Of a DNA stretch of 60,000 nucleotides, positions 1 through 11,945 are shown piece by piece. The translations under genes and the position numbers were made by a program. Positions within the stretch are counted from its first letter, which is position 1; each line of letters begins with the position of its first letter. The notes beneath the pieces were generated by a model. That model was given only the letters and a program-made list of their open reading frames with translations. It did no database searches and was not told where the DNA came from. This DNA is from Liolophura sinensis (taxonomy: Eukaryota; Mollusca; Polyplacophora; Chitonida; Chitonidae), in assembly GCF_032854445.1 (NCBI RefSeq), contig NC_088295.1, positions 46,737,385-46,797,384 on the forward strand, in the 5' to 3' direction.

Positions 1-1334
1 ATCTCACGTCTCAGGTGAGTTCGCGGGCTATAGAAATCACTCAAGCCTGGATAAAATTGATAACATTGCAGTGAATTTCTCAAAGTGCACGACTTTTATT
101 ACTTTGAACTGTGAAACCTCAGTCATGCAACATCACAAAATGAAGAACATGATTTTTAAACTTTATGTGGGATACTTCAGCAATACATACATTGGTCTAG
201 CATTTTCTTTAGAGTCAACATTAATAAGATTTATGGGCACCTGCCACCAGCAAGAATACCTGACAAATCGCCCGACTCAAATGCGCAGCCGAAAAATAGA
301 GCTGGTCGAATCAGTTCCTACGTTAAAGCTCATGACACACAATCTTTTCACAAACTCACACTATACCTATGCCTAACTATTATGTTCTATAAAGCGAATA
401 AATCCTATTAACTTAAGAATTACCATACAAAAGACTTGTTACTGAAATAATGTCCTGTATTTGCAATTCAGCTGGGACCTGAAGCTTGGTAGAAAGTCCA
501 CTTGCACCTGAAAATCTCTTAAGATATACACCGAAATACATCAAGAGACTGAGAACAATGCTGACAGATAGTGCGTGCACACTGCCAAATCACTAAATTT
601 TTTCTACCCACAAACGTTATTTTGCACCGAGGGTTCATAACAAATACGTCCATTTTGATTGTAGGCCTATTTAGCCTACTAGAAACACATAACAATAACG
701 ATATGTTTCCAAGGGACGCCTTGGGAGACACAACTATACACCCAAATTAAGTAACCGATCTTAATATAGGCCTAAGTCTATTTGGCTGGTTTAAATAATC
801 CAATAAATACACGACATGTTGGTTGTATACCGGTATCTACTTTTACCTATACTGTCTGGCATAAACCATATAAATGACTCTCTCTGGTTTAAATGTTAAT
901 ACGGGTTGTGCAAACATCGATAAAAAGTCTAAATCTGGCTGTCTTTATCGATCACAACGGGCAGCTCCAGTAAAAGTTTGATCTGACATCTTCTACATGT
1001 CGCGCTAGGGTACTTTACACCTAAAGGATAAATCAGTTCCCGACAATGCAGGCGCTGATCACCGCCCGTCTTCCGTCCCTGTGACGTCAATTGGCCAGGA
1101 ATAACAAGAGCGTAAATCTAAACAATGCGCAGGTGACACTGATCCTATTCTCGGTGTAAACTAAATACCAGGCTGTGTCCATGCACTGGAATCATTTTAA
1201 CTGCTGTACGTTCTTTTAAATTCTGTGTTGAATATAACACAGAAAGTCTGTTATCTGAATGATGCAAGAACGTTTTCTGTTGTCACGAAAAATTTACTGT
1301 ATGTAAGTCGTACCACCGTGACATTGTTTCATCG
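1..1334. other. No gene recognised
   Basis: A/T-rich sequence. Noted: a full CRE beside an inverted CCAAT (GTGACGTCAATTGG, 1081-1094), two TAGGCCTA palindromes (662 and 767), and a short MITE F-like stretch (TGTTGAATATAACACAGAAAG, 1227-1250). Open frames up to 101 codons look random. Confidence 0.6.
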
Positions 1335-1496
1335 GCCGGCGATGGCGCGAAGCGATGGCACGAAGTGATGATACAATGGCACGAAGCGATAGCACTATGG
1401 CACGAAGTGATGGTACGATGTTTGCATCGTGTCATCGTTTCGTGCCATCGGGTCATCACTTTGCACCATCGTGCCATTGCTTCGTGTCCTCGCCGG
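1335..1496. repeat. Long imperfect hairpin built from GATGGCACGAAGC repeats
   Basis: The left arm (1335-1420) holds direct copies of GATGGCACGAAG(C/T). After the four-base loop TTTG, the right arm (1425-1496) holds their complements (TTCGTGCCATCG). The outer ends CCGGCGATGG and TCGCCGG also pair. The whole could fold as one stem of 70-80 bp. Confidence 0.75.
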
Positions 1497-1499
1497 GCA

Positions 1500-3119
1500 A
1501 TGGAACCAGGGTATCATGATGTTAAAATTAACAAATTACAATGTGCGATGGCAAGAAAAAAATCAAACGTTTAGTCAAAACTAGTGCATGCAGTCTATGT
1601 GGGCCTGCTTATCCTATATACCTGTAACTTGCCTGTGTTGATTTCAGATCTGTCACCAGCGCGCACCTGCCGATGAATTCACACATCGCACAGCTGCGCC
1701 GAGAGATGAACTAATGATATTCTGAGTGTTTATCTCCGATACCACGCGTTGCATGGTGACCTACTTGGGTCACTGAAATACGTCACATATTTATAACCGC
1801 GCAGCTGTCTATATGTACCTTCCATCTGATGATACATCTTCATCCCTGGACAGCAAACATTTGTGCTGTTTAAAGATTTCATCTCGTGAAGAGTATTCGC
1901 GTGTTCCCATCATGGCAACTTAAGGGTACAACAACACACGTTACGGAGTCACGCGCACAATTGTAGATGTAATATTAAACGAAATCAATATCTACTTAAT
2001 CTCTCTGATTTTCAGACCATGTAACGCGGAAAAGAAAAAGGTTTCTACTTAAGAATACAAACAATCGATCAGAGTTATGATAACCTTAACTATAATACGG
2101 CTGATGGTTAGCTGCGACAATACAACCAACCACTACATGGGTATAGTTTGCATGAAGCATACATATATAGATAGATTTCTCACCTGTACTTTGTAATCAA
2201 TATAATTTATGACATTAGTGCTTTGAAGTTTTCTTTCAAGTTGCTTTGCCAATCATAAAATTAAGACTGTCTACCTTTGACCATTGGGATGTATATGTCA
2301 CCTGGGAGGGTGAGATGTGCAAACAATGACTGTCACGATGCACGGAAAGGTCTGATCGCTTTCAGCTAAAAAAAAAAAGCTCGGCCATCAATTTTCACAT
2401 GAAAAAGAAACATTAACCGAACATAATTAAATTATCGATCGCGCATTCAGTTAAATTAGCCCAAATGATAGCTGTCGTCAAAAAATCAATACATTGTATA
2501 TAACGCCGTCTGTAAAGTCGTGTGCCGCCTTCATTGTATAACGAGTTTGTTTATCATATACTTGGGGAAGTTGAGCCCACAGTGGACCTATATAATTGAG
2601 CAGGTGTTCGTTTTACAAACGGATGTCGAAACTTTGCGTTAAGCGTATTGATAAACTAAGTGAAACGACCACCTTGAAGTCATACTATCCTTAATTTAAT
2701 TTATTTACATATACATTAATCAATCATTCAGCACTTTAAGTTAACAGAATGTGCACCGAAGAAGGGTGAGGAAGCGATGGTTTGCTTTGAGTTAACTAGT
2801 AGTATTTCGTCAAAGTTCACGCCATACAAATAAAATTTAATGTAAACAAGATGTATTTCTTTGTTTCACTTTCAATAATATTTCATATATCACGAAGGTT
2901 TCTCCTAAGAAGAAAAGACAAGTGCATGATATGTTCCACCTTATACATGGCTTTGCATGCATGCTAATAAAATTTGCTTCGATGTCATGAGTTTTCTCCC
3001 CTGACACACAACTCTCGCTGTTAAGACCCCAACCCTTTGTCCATAAAATCTTGGATAGCACGTCAGTAGTCTTCAGTTCCAATGAAATTTTGTATTTTTC
3101 TTCACCATGATTCGATTAT
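1500..3119. other. No gene recognised
   Basis: Apart from the promoter-like cluster at 1757-1796 I see only A/T-rich sequence with short runs (A12 at about 2369). The 81-codon minus frame at 2837-3082 has no recognisable features. Confidence 0.6.
1757..1796 (+). promoter_or_regulatory. Promoter-like cluster: everted nuclear-receptor half-sites, CRE half-site, TATA-like box
   Basis: TGACCT-ACTT-GGGTCA (1757-1772) is an everted pair of nuclear-receptor half-sites with a 4-bp spacer. TACGTCAC follows at about 1779-1786 and ATTTATAACC near 1790. No ORF or splice signal downstream can be tied to it. Confidence 0.25.
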
Positions 3120-3262
3120 AACGACGAGAATACAAGCTTTGAACTTGCGGGCTCAAATCCATGTGGGGTACTCTGGTTTCCTTCACAAACACCCATAAAC
3201 TAGCGCTGTCATATAAATGAAAAATTCTTGAGCTTAATATAAATTATTAAACATCAACGAAT
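3120..3262 (+). mobile_element. SINE E, tRNA-like variant with an A-type tail
   Basis: A B-box-like GGGCTCAAATCC is followed by ATGTGGGGTACTCTGGTTTCC, then CAAACACCCATAAACTAGCG, then TCATATAAATGAAAAATTCTTGAGC. The last block resembles the SINE A 3' end, but the middle differs. A second diverged relative lies at 38440. Confidence 0.55.
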
Positions 3263-4328
3263 TTTCATATTTATGATTAATCAACGTAGCAGAACTGTAT
3301 CAATACCACATATATACCTAAAGCGAAATCTCCCTTTAGTCCTTTAATCATAATTTTCAGGCAATGGAAAAAATAATTTGTGTGAATTCAGGTTTACCTG
3401 ACTTTTAAGTATACGACTTCGATCATATCGATACCTTTTGAACAAGAGCAATTCTGCTCTTTAACATAAAATGGAAACACACGTACAGCTGCTTCTATTC
3501 AGACATACTGACCTACATTTAATATACATCTACATAAACAACAAAGACCTCGAAGTACATATTAGATGTTCACATATAGACTGACTTTAAACATTTGCTC
3601 ACGTGAATGTCATCCTAGCACAGTGATCAGTATGATCACAGATTTCATCACCACACAGAAAATGGCCAACAATAGGCGTTTTTTCAGGCACACGCCGCAT
3701 TCTTCATCTGATAGGCTGACCGCTCGATTTGATGCTTGGCCTTAATTGGTGGAAAAGATTTTGTAGCTTTGATAGTAGCTTTCTGCTGTCCGAAGAAATA
3801 TGGAGCATTTCTGTGACATAGGTGACCTACATTTCATATCAGTGATCGCCCGGATGACACGGATTGCCCAGCCAACAGCTGGGACCAATTCCAGCATCGG
3901 CTTGCCTTGACACTTTACGACAGCTTACAGATGCTAGCTTAGAAGTTCCCCGTAATCTGTCACGCACCTACACGTATGTAGGCCTCTGATCAATTTGTAA
4001 CCATGCCAATCGGTTAGAAAACAAATCGGGTACATTCACTTGAATATTTAATAGCAATGTTTAAAACCCAATCGATTTAAGTTGACAGCACGCCAGCCCT
4101 GATGTATGACTCATGATACTTGGAAAGAAAGTGGGAGACGTTTTAACGCCACGATGTGATATCCCTCTCACCTCCCCCCCCCCCACTCCCTCGGCTCTTC
4201 TCTGATTATCCCCTCCCACGTGCGGTAAGAAAGTTATTACCTGTCATGGCCAGTGCAGTGAGGATCCTCACGTGATAAATCTGTCACGTGTACGGTTATA
4301 AAGGAAAACAGTTTTATATTGTATGAGA
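3263..4328. other. No gene recognised; C-rich run
   Basis: Unique A/T-rich sequence. A C-rich block (CCTCCCCCCCCCCCCACTCCC, about 4170-4190) precedes the SINE B at 4329. Confidence 0.6.
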
Positions 4329-4670
4329 CTTATTCGGTGGCCTAATGGTTTTAGAGCGTCCGTCTCGAAATCCGTAGTCCTGGAATCAAACCTGGGTTAT
4401 ACCAAAGACGTTAGACATGGTGCTCGTTGGGGCCTCGCTTGGCGCTCAGCGCTGAGAGATAAGAGCAAGGAAGCACGCCTGATTGGCTCGGTGTCAGTAT
4501 CATGTGATTGTGTACGGTGTCATGTCTGGTGTCTTCGGCATGATACTTCAGTGCCGGTGGCACTTTGGCAGCATTGACTCGCCCTGTAAAAAGGAGACAC
4601 AACATAAACACCGAATATAATTCTCGAAGGAAAAATTACTAAGTGCTACGTAAAACCCTAAGTATACATA
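4329..4670 (+). mobile_element. SINE B, full length with tRNA head
   Basis: The head has A box TGGCCTAATGGTTTTAGAGC and B-box-like TGGAATCAAACCTGG. The body holds GTCATGTCTGGTGTCTTCGG and CATGATACTTCAGTGCC, and the 3' end is AAGTGCTACGTAAAACCC. Short open frames here on both strands are repeat-derived. Confidence 0.75.
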
Positions 4671-4875
4671 TATACACCTATACATCGGAAGATGTCACAA
4701 CGTCGTACATGTAGTGGTTGTTTACCTAAATTATAAATGTCACTAAATTTATAATCCTGAGAACCTTCTTCATTAGCTATACTTCATTACTTCTTCACTA
4801 AGATAACTTGACTATTACTTCAACGGTCGAGATCGTAATCTCCTGTAAAACTTCAACTTGACATCAGTGTAATTT

Positions 4876-5243
4876 CACTGCCTTGCTGCGTTCTTCCGTG
4901 CGTGTTTCACACAGGTCAAATTCTTGCTTGTTGACAAACACATGTAGATTGCTGTCTTTTCTCAGCACACATGCGGGAGATGGGATTGTCAAAGAAGTGT
5001 GGTTCAGATAACAAATCACCCACTCTAGTCTCTGTATATATGTGCATGCAAATTAAAAGGCAAACGGTTTTCTTGCTGTCTTGTTATCATCTTTATAGCG
5101 CTTGTTTCACACAGTTTTATTGCTGTGGACGCGTGTTGCGCACAGTTTTGCTATGTTGTTTTCACAGACACTTATCTTGCTATGTTCTTTAGTGCATGTT
5201 CCACGGACAGTTTTCTTGTCTGTCTTCAGTGCGCGTCACATGC
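4876..5243 (+). repeat. Degenerate tandem repeats of a CTTGCTGT...TTTCACACAG motif
   Basis: Variants of CTTGCTGTGTTCTTTAGTGC followed by GTGTTTCACACAGTTTT recur at about 4880, 5058, 5100, 5130, 5175 and 5210. Spacing is irregular (about 35-50 bp where contiguous). The SINE B at 4329 ends about 200 bp to the left, and another begins about 170 bp to the right (5415). Confidence 0.5.
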
Positions 5244-5414
5244 AAGGACCAATTGATCTGACCGCTCTTGAATTAACATATATTTCTTCATTACTCCATA
5301 AATTTTATTAACGGTAAGAATAGCTGTTTGTATATATTAATAGTACACATCATGAACACTGCACTTCATCAGACATTTGTCAGTTTGGAGACTAGGTTTC
5401 GGACCAGGGTTTTA

Positions 5415-5690
5415 AGAAATGGTACTTCTTGCTGCCTCATTTGGGCTCCAAGCACCGTGAAATTACCGCGGACCGGATGGCCCGGTGTCAGTATAATGTA
5501 ACTGGGTTTGGTGTCATGCCTGATGTCTTCGGCATGATACTTTAGCGGCGGCAGCAATTTGGCGGCATGACTTCGCCAGGCAAAGACACAGTAAATATAC
5601 ACACACTTAATGACTCCTCGTCATCATATGACTGGAAGATTGTTAAGTGCGACGTTAAACCCCGAGCATTTATACATACACACCAGACGA
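5415..5690 (+). mobile_element. SINE B, 5'-incomplete
   Basis: The shared body (GGTGTCAGTATAATG, GATGTCTTCGGCATGATACTT) and a complete 3' block (ATGACTCCTCGTCATCATATG, GTTAAGTGCGACGTTAAACCC) are present. The tail is AGCATTTATACATAC rather than (CACT)n, so it is mutated or differently primed. Confidence 0.75.
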
Positions 5691-6047
5691 AAGTAAAGGT
5701 ATATAAGACCTTATGACGTCAAGGGCAACCAACAATATAAATACTGTCAGCAAATCCCATGTTAGAATTTACATATTTAAATGCGTTTAATTCTGTTCAT
5801 AAAAGTTCTTTTTTTTAAAATAGAAATTGCTGTTTTTGTCGGGTGTCTGGTTATGAAGGGCGTACAGTCTATGGCTTATTCCTGCCTTGTAGTCTCGTCT
5901 ACTGGACAAACTTATGACGTATTCCTCATGCATTGCAGGAGGACAATGATCACGTCAGCTTGGACGCGAGATGCAATCCCCTTAAGCATGCACCATTCAG
6001 TGTGCGAGTTAAATTTATCAAAGGAGGGGAGGGTGGAGAGAGAGGAA

Positions 6048-6268
6048 GGCTCCGTCGCTGAGTTGAAAAGCGCGCTAGCGCAGCGTATTGACCCAGGAGC
6101 CTCTCATCTGGAGCTCATGCTGGTCTCCTCTCCGGCCGTAAGTGGGAAGGTCTTCCAGCAACCTGCGGAGGGTCGTGGGTTTCCCCCGGGCTCTGCCCGG
6201 TTTCCTCCCAGCATAATGCTGGCCGCCGTCGAATAAGTGAAATATTCTTGAGTACGGCGTAAAACACT
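6048..6268 (+). mobile_element. SINE A copy, internally diverged, joined to an inverted fragment
   Basis: The head (GGCTCCGTCGCTGAGTTG then GCGCGCTAGCGCAGCG), core and tail (GAGTACGGCGTAAAACAC) match SINE A. About 15 bp around the B box are missing (CATCTGGAGCTCATGC instead of the usual spacer plus GTTCAAGTCC). Directly after the tail, 6271-6322 carries an inverted core fragment (GTGGGAGGAAACCG, CATGTATGACCGGAGAG), so two copies abut head to head or one was rearranged. A 151-codon frame over this SINE is repeat-derived. Confidence 0.8.
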
Positions 6269-6270
6269 GG

Positions 6271-6322
6271 GATATGGTGGGAGGAAACCGAGGAAACCTT
6301 CCCATGTATGACCGGAGAGAAA
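6271..6322 (-). mobile_element. SINE A core fragment in inverse orientation
   Basis: The minus strand matches part of the SINE A core (CTCTCCGGTCATACATGGGAA and CGGTTTCCTCCCACC), with an internal gap. It lies immediately after the tail of the plus-strand copy ending at 6268. Confidence 0.6.
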
Positions 6323-8409
6323 ACGTTGAGTTTAAGTGAGATACATTTAGCCTCAGAAGATTTAGAAGTGATAGAAATTTTGAATGCAGCACGTTTGGAA
6401 TATCAGCATTTTTCTGACATGAATTAATTTTACTGCTTTTCATTTTCCTCCCTAGATATTCGGAAAAGCACGTCGAAAATGTGACTCCTGCTTGAAATGG
6501 TATACCAGTGAACTTAAAGGTTTTTCTGTAGAGGTCAGCGAATGAACATCATCTGTCCAGTCAGAAAATACTAATTTTAATCAAGTGAACTTTGGAAGGC
6601 TAACGTGACTATCATCACGTACGCTAGCTACATCGTCTAGCTACATCGTCTGAATTGTCAAAAATTTTGGAAATTTACGATGTTAAAATCAATCATTCAG
6701 CAGGCATTAAAACAAGTGTACATGACACGATATATGCATGATATGCACGAGTCGGTCTATAACAAACCACGCCATATTGTTTATACAGCGATTGTGGGAC
6801 AACTGCATTATTTATGTGTACAGTTTGCCTGAGCATGGCACTATGAAGCACAAGCTTCTATAACTACATGCTGACTCTATGAAAAATAATGTATTATCTT
6901 GCATTTTTACCGTGAACAGTTTATCATGACTAAATATTCGGGTTCCAAGCATGTATTTATTGACTTCAGCGATTTCCTTCACCACAAGACAGCTGACGAA
7001 AACATGGAAATGCAGGCTACTCTCTGTGTGACAACTTACACACATGCAGTAACGTTTAGGCAAGCAGTCCCGTTATGTTAGACATAGGGATGAAATACGG
7101 CCGAAAATCTGGCGTGCAAGTTACGCATGCGCCGTGTGCACCATGAATGCATTAACCGTGTTTTCCACGGTTGGCTTGCCTCCCTGACCTACATCTGGGT
7201 CATTCGCCTTGGGGCTAATCATGGGCCCAGTTTTTTCCGGCACTCATCCATCTGCGGTTCGTAAGGCGACGTAATGTTGTATGATGTATGGCATCTCCTG
7301 AGTACTGCACTGTCTATGGCCAACCCCCCTATAGCTGCTTACAGAACCCACGGGTCAGGCCACGTACTGTTTATTCTAGGATTCTGGCGGGGTGACATAG
7401 CTAGATTGAAAGATTTATGTTCATATGCATTACTGCATACGCTTGCCAAAGTAAAATCTCTACTAAGGCATCATGTGATATAGCTCCACGAAATTGTCAG
7501 AGTCTACGTAGATGATGGCGACGAATACTTCCTGAGGGCCTACCATTATATAAGTGATAAGCCGCCCTATATTGTATATGACGTTTGTTATTACACTTTG
7601 GCTGAAACACTGTTGGGTATGAGTAATACGTTAACCATGTGTACTTCAGAGTTACAGACTTTGTATGGAGCACAATTATCATGGCTATACATCGCTCCAC
7701 ACTCCATGCCATTAAAGTGATCTGTTCCTTATATACGTATGAATACGTATGTTAAATGGCCTCTTACTTATACATATATGCTGTTAAACAGCGTGTTAAG
7801 ATGAGCAGTTGTGTACAGTTGTCCGTGATGTATTGCCTGCAGCTGCAATCATGAACCAATTGCCATAACCATTGTGTTGGGCAATTAGGCCTACTGGGCC
7901 CTGTTCGATGCAGTATATAGTTGGATAAACCTCGTTTAAAGTAGAGCCCAGTAAGAAGAACAGCGTATCAAAATTTCACGAAACGTCTTGATATCTTATT
8001 ACTACATATAGGCTATATGCATATAATATATATAAATGAATAATCAGGCACGCTAGCGACATATCTTGATGACATGAAAACTTTATTTGAACTATATTGG
8101 ATTATCAAGTCAATACGCTCCTGCAACACGTATATAGGGGTTAATGAACTGATTTCGTCGTTTTTATCGTATACAACGACACACACGTAGCCAACGCTGT
8201 GCTCGGCATGAATTAGGTTGATTGATGATATTTACAGAAGAAAAAAGGATTTCCCCAAAAAGAAAAAATAAATAAATAAACTGCAGAAACAAGCGAAATA
8301 TCTGTCAATTCAGACCAGAAATGACACATTCACGATTCAGCAATTAAATGCTTTCAGACTTTCATAGGTATTGGTATTGACGACGAAACTTTCAGAGGTC
8401 TTTCATTAG
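6323..8409. other. No gene recognised
   Basis: Unique, mostly A/T-rich sequence with a small duplication (CTAGCTACATCGTC twice near 6635-6655). Frames up to 83 codons look random. Confidence 0.6.
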
Positions 8410-8537
8410 ACCAACCTTCCACAGGCCTTGGTATAGACGGTCAAACTTCCACAGGTCTTGGTATAGACGGTCAAACTTCCACAGATCTCGATATATACAG
8501 TCAAACTTCCAGAAATCTTGGTATAGACATTCAAACC
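8410..8537 (+). repeat. Short tandem array, 30-bp unit, four to five copies
   Basis: The unit is ACAGGTCTTGGTATAGACGG, TCAAACTTCC. The two middle copies are nearly identical and the outer ones are diverged. A related, weaker copy starts about 8363. Confidence 0.8.
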
Positions 8538-9561
8538 ACATATTCACGTTATTTTATGTACGTTAAATATAACCATGCGTATGTTAGTTTCATATACAGT
8601 ACTGGGGTAATTTTTGTGTCACATAAAACGTTATAAGTTTTGTGCAAAATACTACCACACCGATGTACGCATTTATTCATGGTATGCTCGTAAACGCCCT
8701 TGCGCACATCTTATGACAAGATTTCTGTAGCAATTACGTTCCGTTGGGAAACTGTCGCATCTTGTATTGGTATTTCGCGTCGTGACAGGCACGCCACCTG
8801 GGAAATTATTATGTGTCTCTTCATCCTTTCAATTCGCCCTATATTATCGCTGCGGTGCGCCTTTGATGTAAGCTGCACCAGAATTACATTTATTGTACTT
8901 GATCCTCCCGACAAGCTTGGTACCCTGCTATAACGTTCTGTAAACTGGACGCCTTGCCTACTTATTGCTTTCTCGCGAGATTTTTCAGCCGTTGTTTTTG
9001 TAGGACGGCACAGAAATCGATCACGGTTTGGCATGCTGCCAGAGGCGCCTCTGTTTCAAAGCGGTGACCTCAATGTCTCGCGCTGGGTTGAGTTGACCTT
9101 TTAAAAGGGGCGGGACGCGCAATGTGGTAAAACGTCAAGCGAGCGACTTGACAAATGTTATGTGCCTGTGACTTAAGCCTGGGTCACGAGCTCTTGTCAC
9201 TCGATATAAGTGACCGTATCGGATACCCAAGCATTTGTATATAGCCTTTGATTTGACTCCAGAGTTTAGCTCACCCTCTCTGCTAGTTGTAGTTACCAAC
9301 ATAACGCCCTTACGGTCACAAAACGCGACCAAATTCATGTTTATATATACAGGAGCGGAGTGCGGATCGGTGCTCACTTGCCCGACTTCTAAACACATTT
9401 ACTGTGTAAGGGTTCAATTCCAGCGTTGTGCATGGAATTCTACATTTCCTCACTCATCGTAATTATTCCTGAGCCCTTAAATGGTAACAGTTCATGACTC
9501 CGGTTGGAGAGTCTTGCCTTCTGTTAATTATTGAAGACCGTTTGTCTTCCAACAATATGGC
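8538..9561. other. No gene recognised; moderately GC-rich patch
   Basis: 8700-9130 is richer in CpG and holds CCTTTTAAAAGG next to GGGGCGGG (about 9098-9113), which could be promoter-like. A B-box-like GGTTCAATTCC lies at 9411. Overlapping frames of 75-107 codons on both strands resemble nothing I know. Confidence 0.5.
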
Positions 9562-9648
9562 ATTTCCTCCCACCATAATAATGGCCACCGTCGTATAAGT
9601 GAAATATTCTTGAGTACGGTGTAACACACCAATCAAATAAACAAACAG
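9562..9648 (+). mobile_element. SINE A, 3' part only
   Basis: It matches the SINE A 3' end from TTTCCTCCCACCATAATAATGG through TCGTATAAGTGAAATATTC to ACCAATCAAATAAACAAA. The head and most of the core are absent. I found no clear target duplication. Confidence 0.8.
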
Positions 9649-10255
9649 AAAAGAGGCCGAAAACAGAGCGCACATGGCATGGAAATAGGTCAGCATCAGC
9701 CAAGTGGTCAATCAACATGCGTACGTTTACTTCTGTTTAACCTATAGATTAAATGGTTGTAATATATTTGATATTCATGCTACAGTAGGTTTGATATCTA
9801 GTTATTTGTATATATACTTCCCCCAGAAAAGAAAGAACTACAGTACCATACTACACTGCTACCGGCTATTCTTTGCATATGATGCTTATATCACGTTCTA
9901 TACAGAACACTGCTTTTGTAGACGATCCTGTTCGCTTACGATCGCCAGCATTTAGACATTTGTTTGAACATATGATTCCTTCAGATTGTCATTTTTAACT
10001 ACCAAGACCTGTTTTGAAGAACCATTTAGGAACCCAGTTTTCTTAGAGTGATTATTGTAGCATCACCCATTGTCCGCTCCATCTGGCCATTACAAATGTC
10101 GAACATATACACGCGTCAGTAAATAGTAACTTTTTGACTTTTAAAGACTAAGAATTTAGAAACAGTGTTAAAATGTATTTCACTGGATTGTCACAGCATT
10201 TGCTCGAACTTAGTCTGTTCTACATTCGTTCCTTTGCTACAATTTGATGAAGTTG

Positions 10256-10513
10256 TTTATTTATTTATTTATTTGATTGGTGTTTTACGTCGTACTCAAG
10301 AATGTTTCACTTATTCGACGGCGGCCAGCATTATGGTGGGTGGAAACCGGGCAGAGCCTGGGGGAAACCCACGACAATCCACAGGTTGCTGACAGGCCTT
10401 CCCACATACGACCGGAGAGGAAGCCAGCATGAGCTGGACTTGAACTCACAACGACCGCATTGGTGAGAGGCTCCTGGGTCATTACGCTGCGCTAACTCGC
10501 TAACCAACTGAGG
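10256..10513 (-). mobile_element. SINE A, nearly full length, with 12-bp target duplication
   Basis: Read on the minus strand it has tRNA head, core and (AAAT)n tail, close to the copy at 35802. The first few bases of the head are missing. Perfect 12-bp duplications TTGATGAAGTTG flank it at 10244-10255 and 10514-10525. A second, tail-only insertion of the same family lies 75 bp away in the opposite orientation (10589-10616). Confidence 0.9.
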
Positions 10514-10588
10514 TTGATGAAGTTGAATAAACTTCAAGTTTTCAGTGAATGTTCGCACTACAACAAGAACTCTATGTGCAAACGTTGG

Positions 10589-10616
10589 CAAACACCAATC
10601 AAATAAATAAATATAT
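10589..10616 (+). mobile_element. SINE A micro-insertion: 28 bp of tail only
   Basis: The inserted DNA is only the SINE A 3' end (AACACCAATCAAATAAATAA plus a short AT end). It is flanked by perfect 10-bp duplications CAAACGTTGG at 10579-10588 and 10617-10626. The duplication shows a genuine insertion event rather than decay of a longer copy. It is an extreme case of 5' truncation during target-primed reverse transcription. Confidence 0.8.
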
Positions 10617-11381
10617 CAAACGTTGGAATTCGTCAGTTACCAAAGAGGGACATTTTTTTTTCTAATTTAATATTGAATTGAGTTTGGTAGAAAACTGCTG
10701 TTTAAAATCGGTATACTAGATCCAGTAATTGTAGGGGTTTTAATAACAGCTGGGTCTAGGAAGAATATTCATGCAGATATTGTGTGCAAACAAACACACA
10801 GTGCCATGTGTTGGCCCACATGTAAACAACAAGTAATAGGTTAACAAATTCGAACATGATGTTCCAAACAATATACGTCGATAGATTCAACAAAAACATA
10901 AGTAAATGAGGTTTTCTGGTCATTTATTATTATGAATTCGTGGAATGTAATGTTTTTTCACGTTTTGTTTGCGTCCATAACACGTGATGTAAACAACCCT
11001 CTTTTCTTGCATAAACCTACATGTAGTCGGTTTAAGTTGGAACTGGTGTATGCATGGCAAACTCCCACGTTAAAACAACTGACCTAAATTGCTATGTACG
11101 GCTTCAACAACAAGTTTATCCAGTGTACATGAACATATATAATTTTAATAGTTGATAATTTAACCCTGTACACGGCTCATAAAAAAGACAACATAAATTA
11201 GAATTTAAAACAGGACGTTTTAATATGTAACGAACAGGTTTTGTCTCACTTAAGGATGGGGATAGCCTGATTATGTGGTGAGGGCATTTCACCAGGCCCG
11301 GATAATTCGCAATCGTTAATTTTGATGAGTAAAGGTCACACAGATTATAATTGCCTAGAACTACAATCTATAGACAGCTTG

Positions 11382-11383
<2 letters not shown>

Positions 11384-11452
<69 letters not shown>
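11384..11452. repeat. (AT)n microsatellite
   Basis: An uninterrupted AT dinucleotide tract of about 68 bp, ending in AATATACACAC. Confidence 0.9.
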
Positions 11453-11456
<4 letters not shown>

Positions 11457-11867
11457 CACACAAACTGGACCGACTGAGGCTGGTGTTAATCGCCTTCTAT
11501 ACATCACACTATAAAATACACAAACAGGCCTATCCTATGAAATATGTAAAAGACGCACATAAACAAATGGACAATGTTGTTTCTGTGGGCTTTTTCCTAC
11601 TTTTTTTTAATTGCATCAAGTAGATCTATTTATCTGGTAAAACACGCTCCGTTTCTCTGTCGGTCAGTGGTGTGCTGGTGGGCTCGTTGGTCGGTCGCTT
11701 TCTCGGTCTAATTTTGGACGCATTCATTTGACTATATACTCGGTCATGTTAGACAGGTGGTATTCAAGACTGCCCCACGCGTACCGTCTGCCTCTTATTG
11801 GAACAGAGTTTTAAGCCTATACGAACATAAGGGGGGGGGGGGCTGCAAATTCCCTTTCCAAGACTGG

Positions 11868-11945
11868 GATTGAACCAGCGCCACGTGCATGTGCCTCGTG
11901 CTTGTGATTAATCGTGCACTTTATACGCACTCACCTACATCCCCT
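11868..11945 (-). other. tRNA-like relic on the minus strand
   Basis: The minus strand has the B-box-like CGCTGGTTCAATCCCAG (11882-11866). No convincing A box or acceptor stem was found. It may be the decayed head of another SINE. Confidence 0.3.

Noticed and set aside
5781-6236. 151-codon plus-strand frame
   Set aside because: More than a third of it reads through a SINE A copy, and it has no recognisable domain.
7975-8000. Second hammerhead-like core, CGAAACGTC
   Set aside because: No stem II, CTGANGA box or flanking inverted repeat is visible nearby, so it is probably chance.
11831-11842. Run of 12 G as a functional G-quadruplex
   Set aside because: It is a simple homopolymer and nothing nearby suggests a role.
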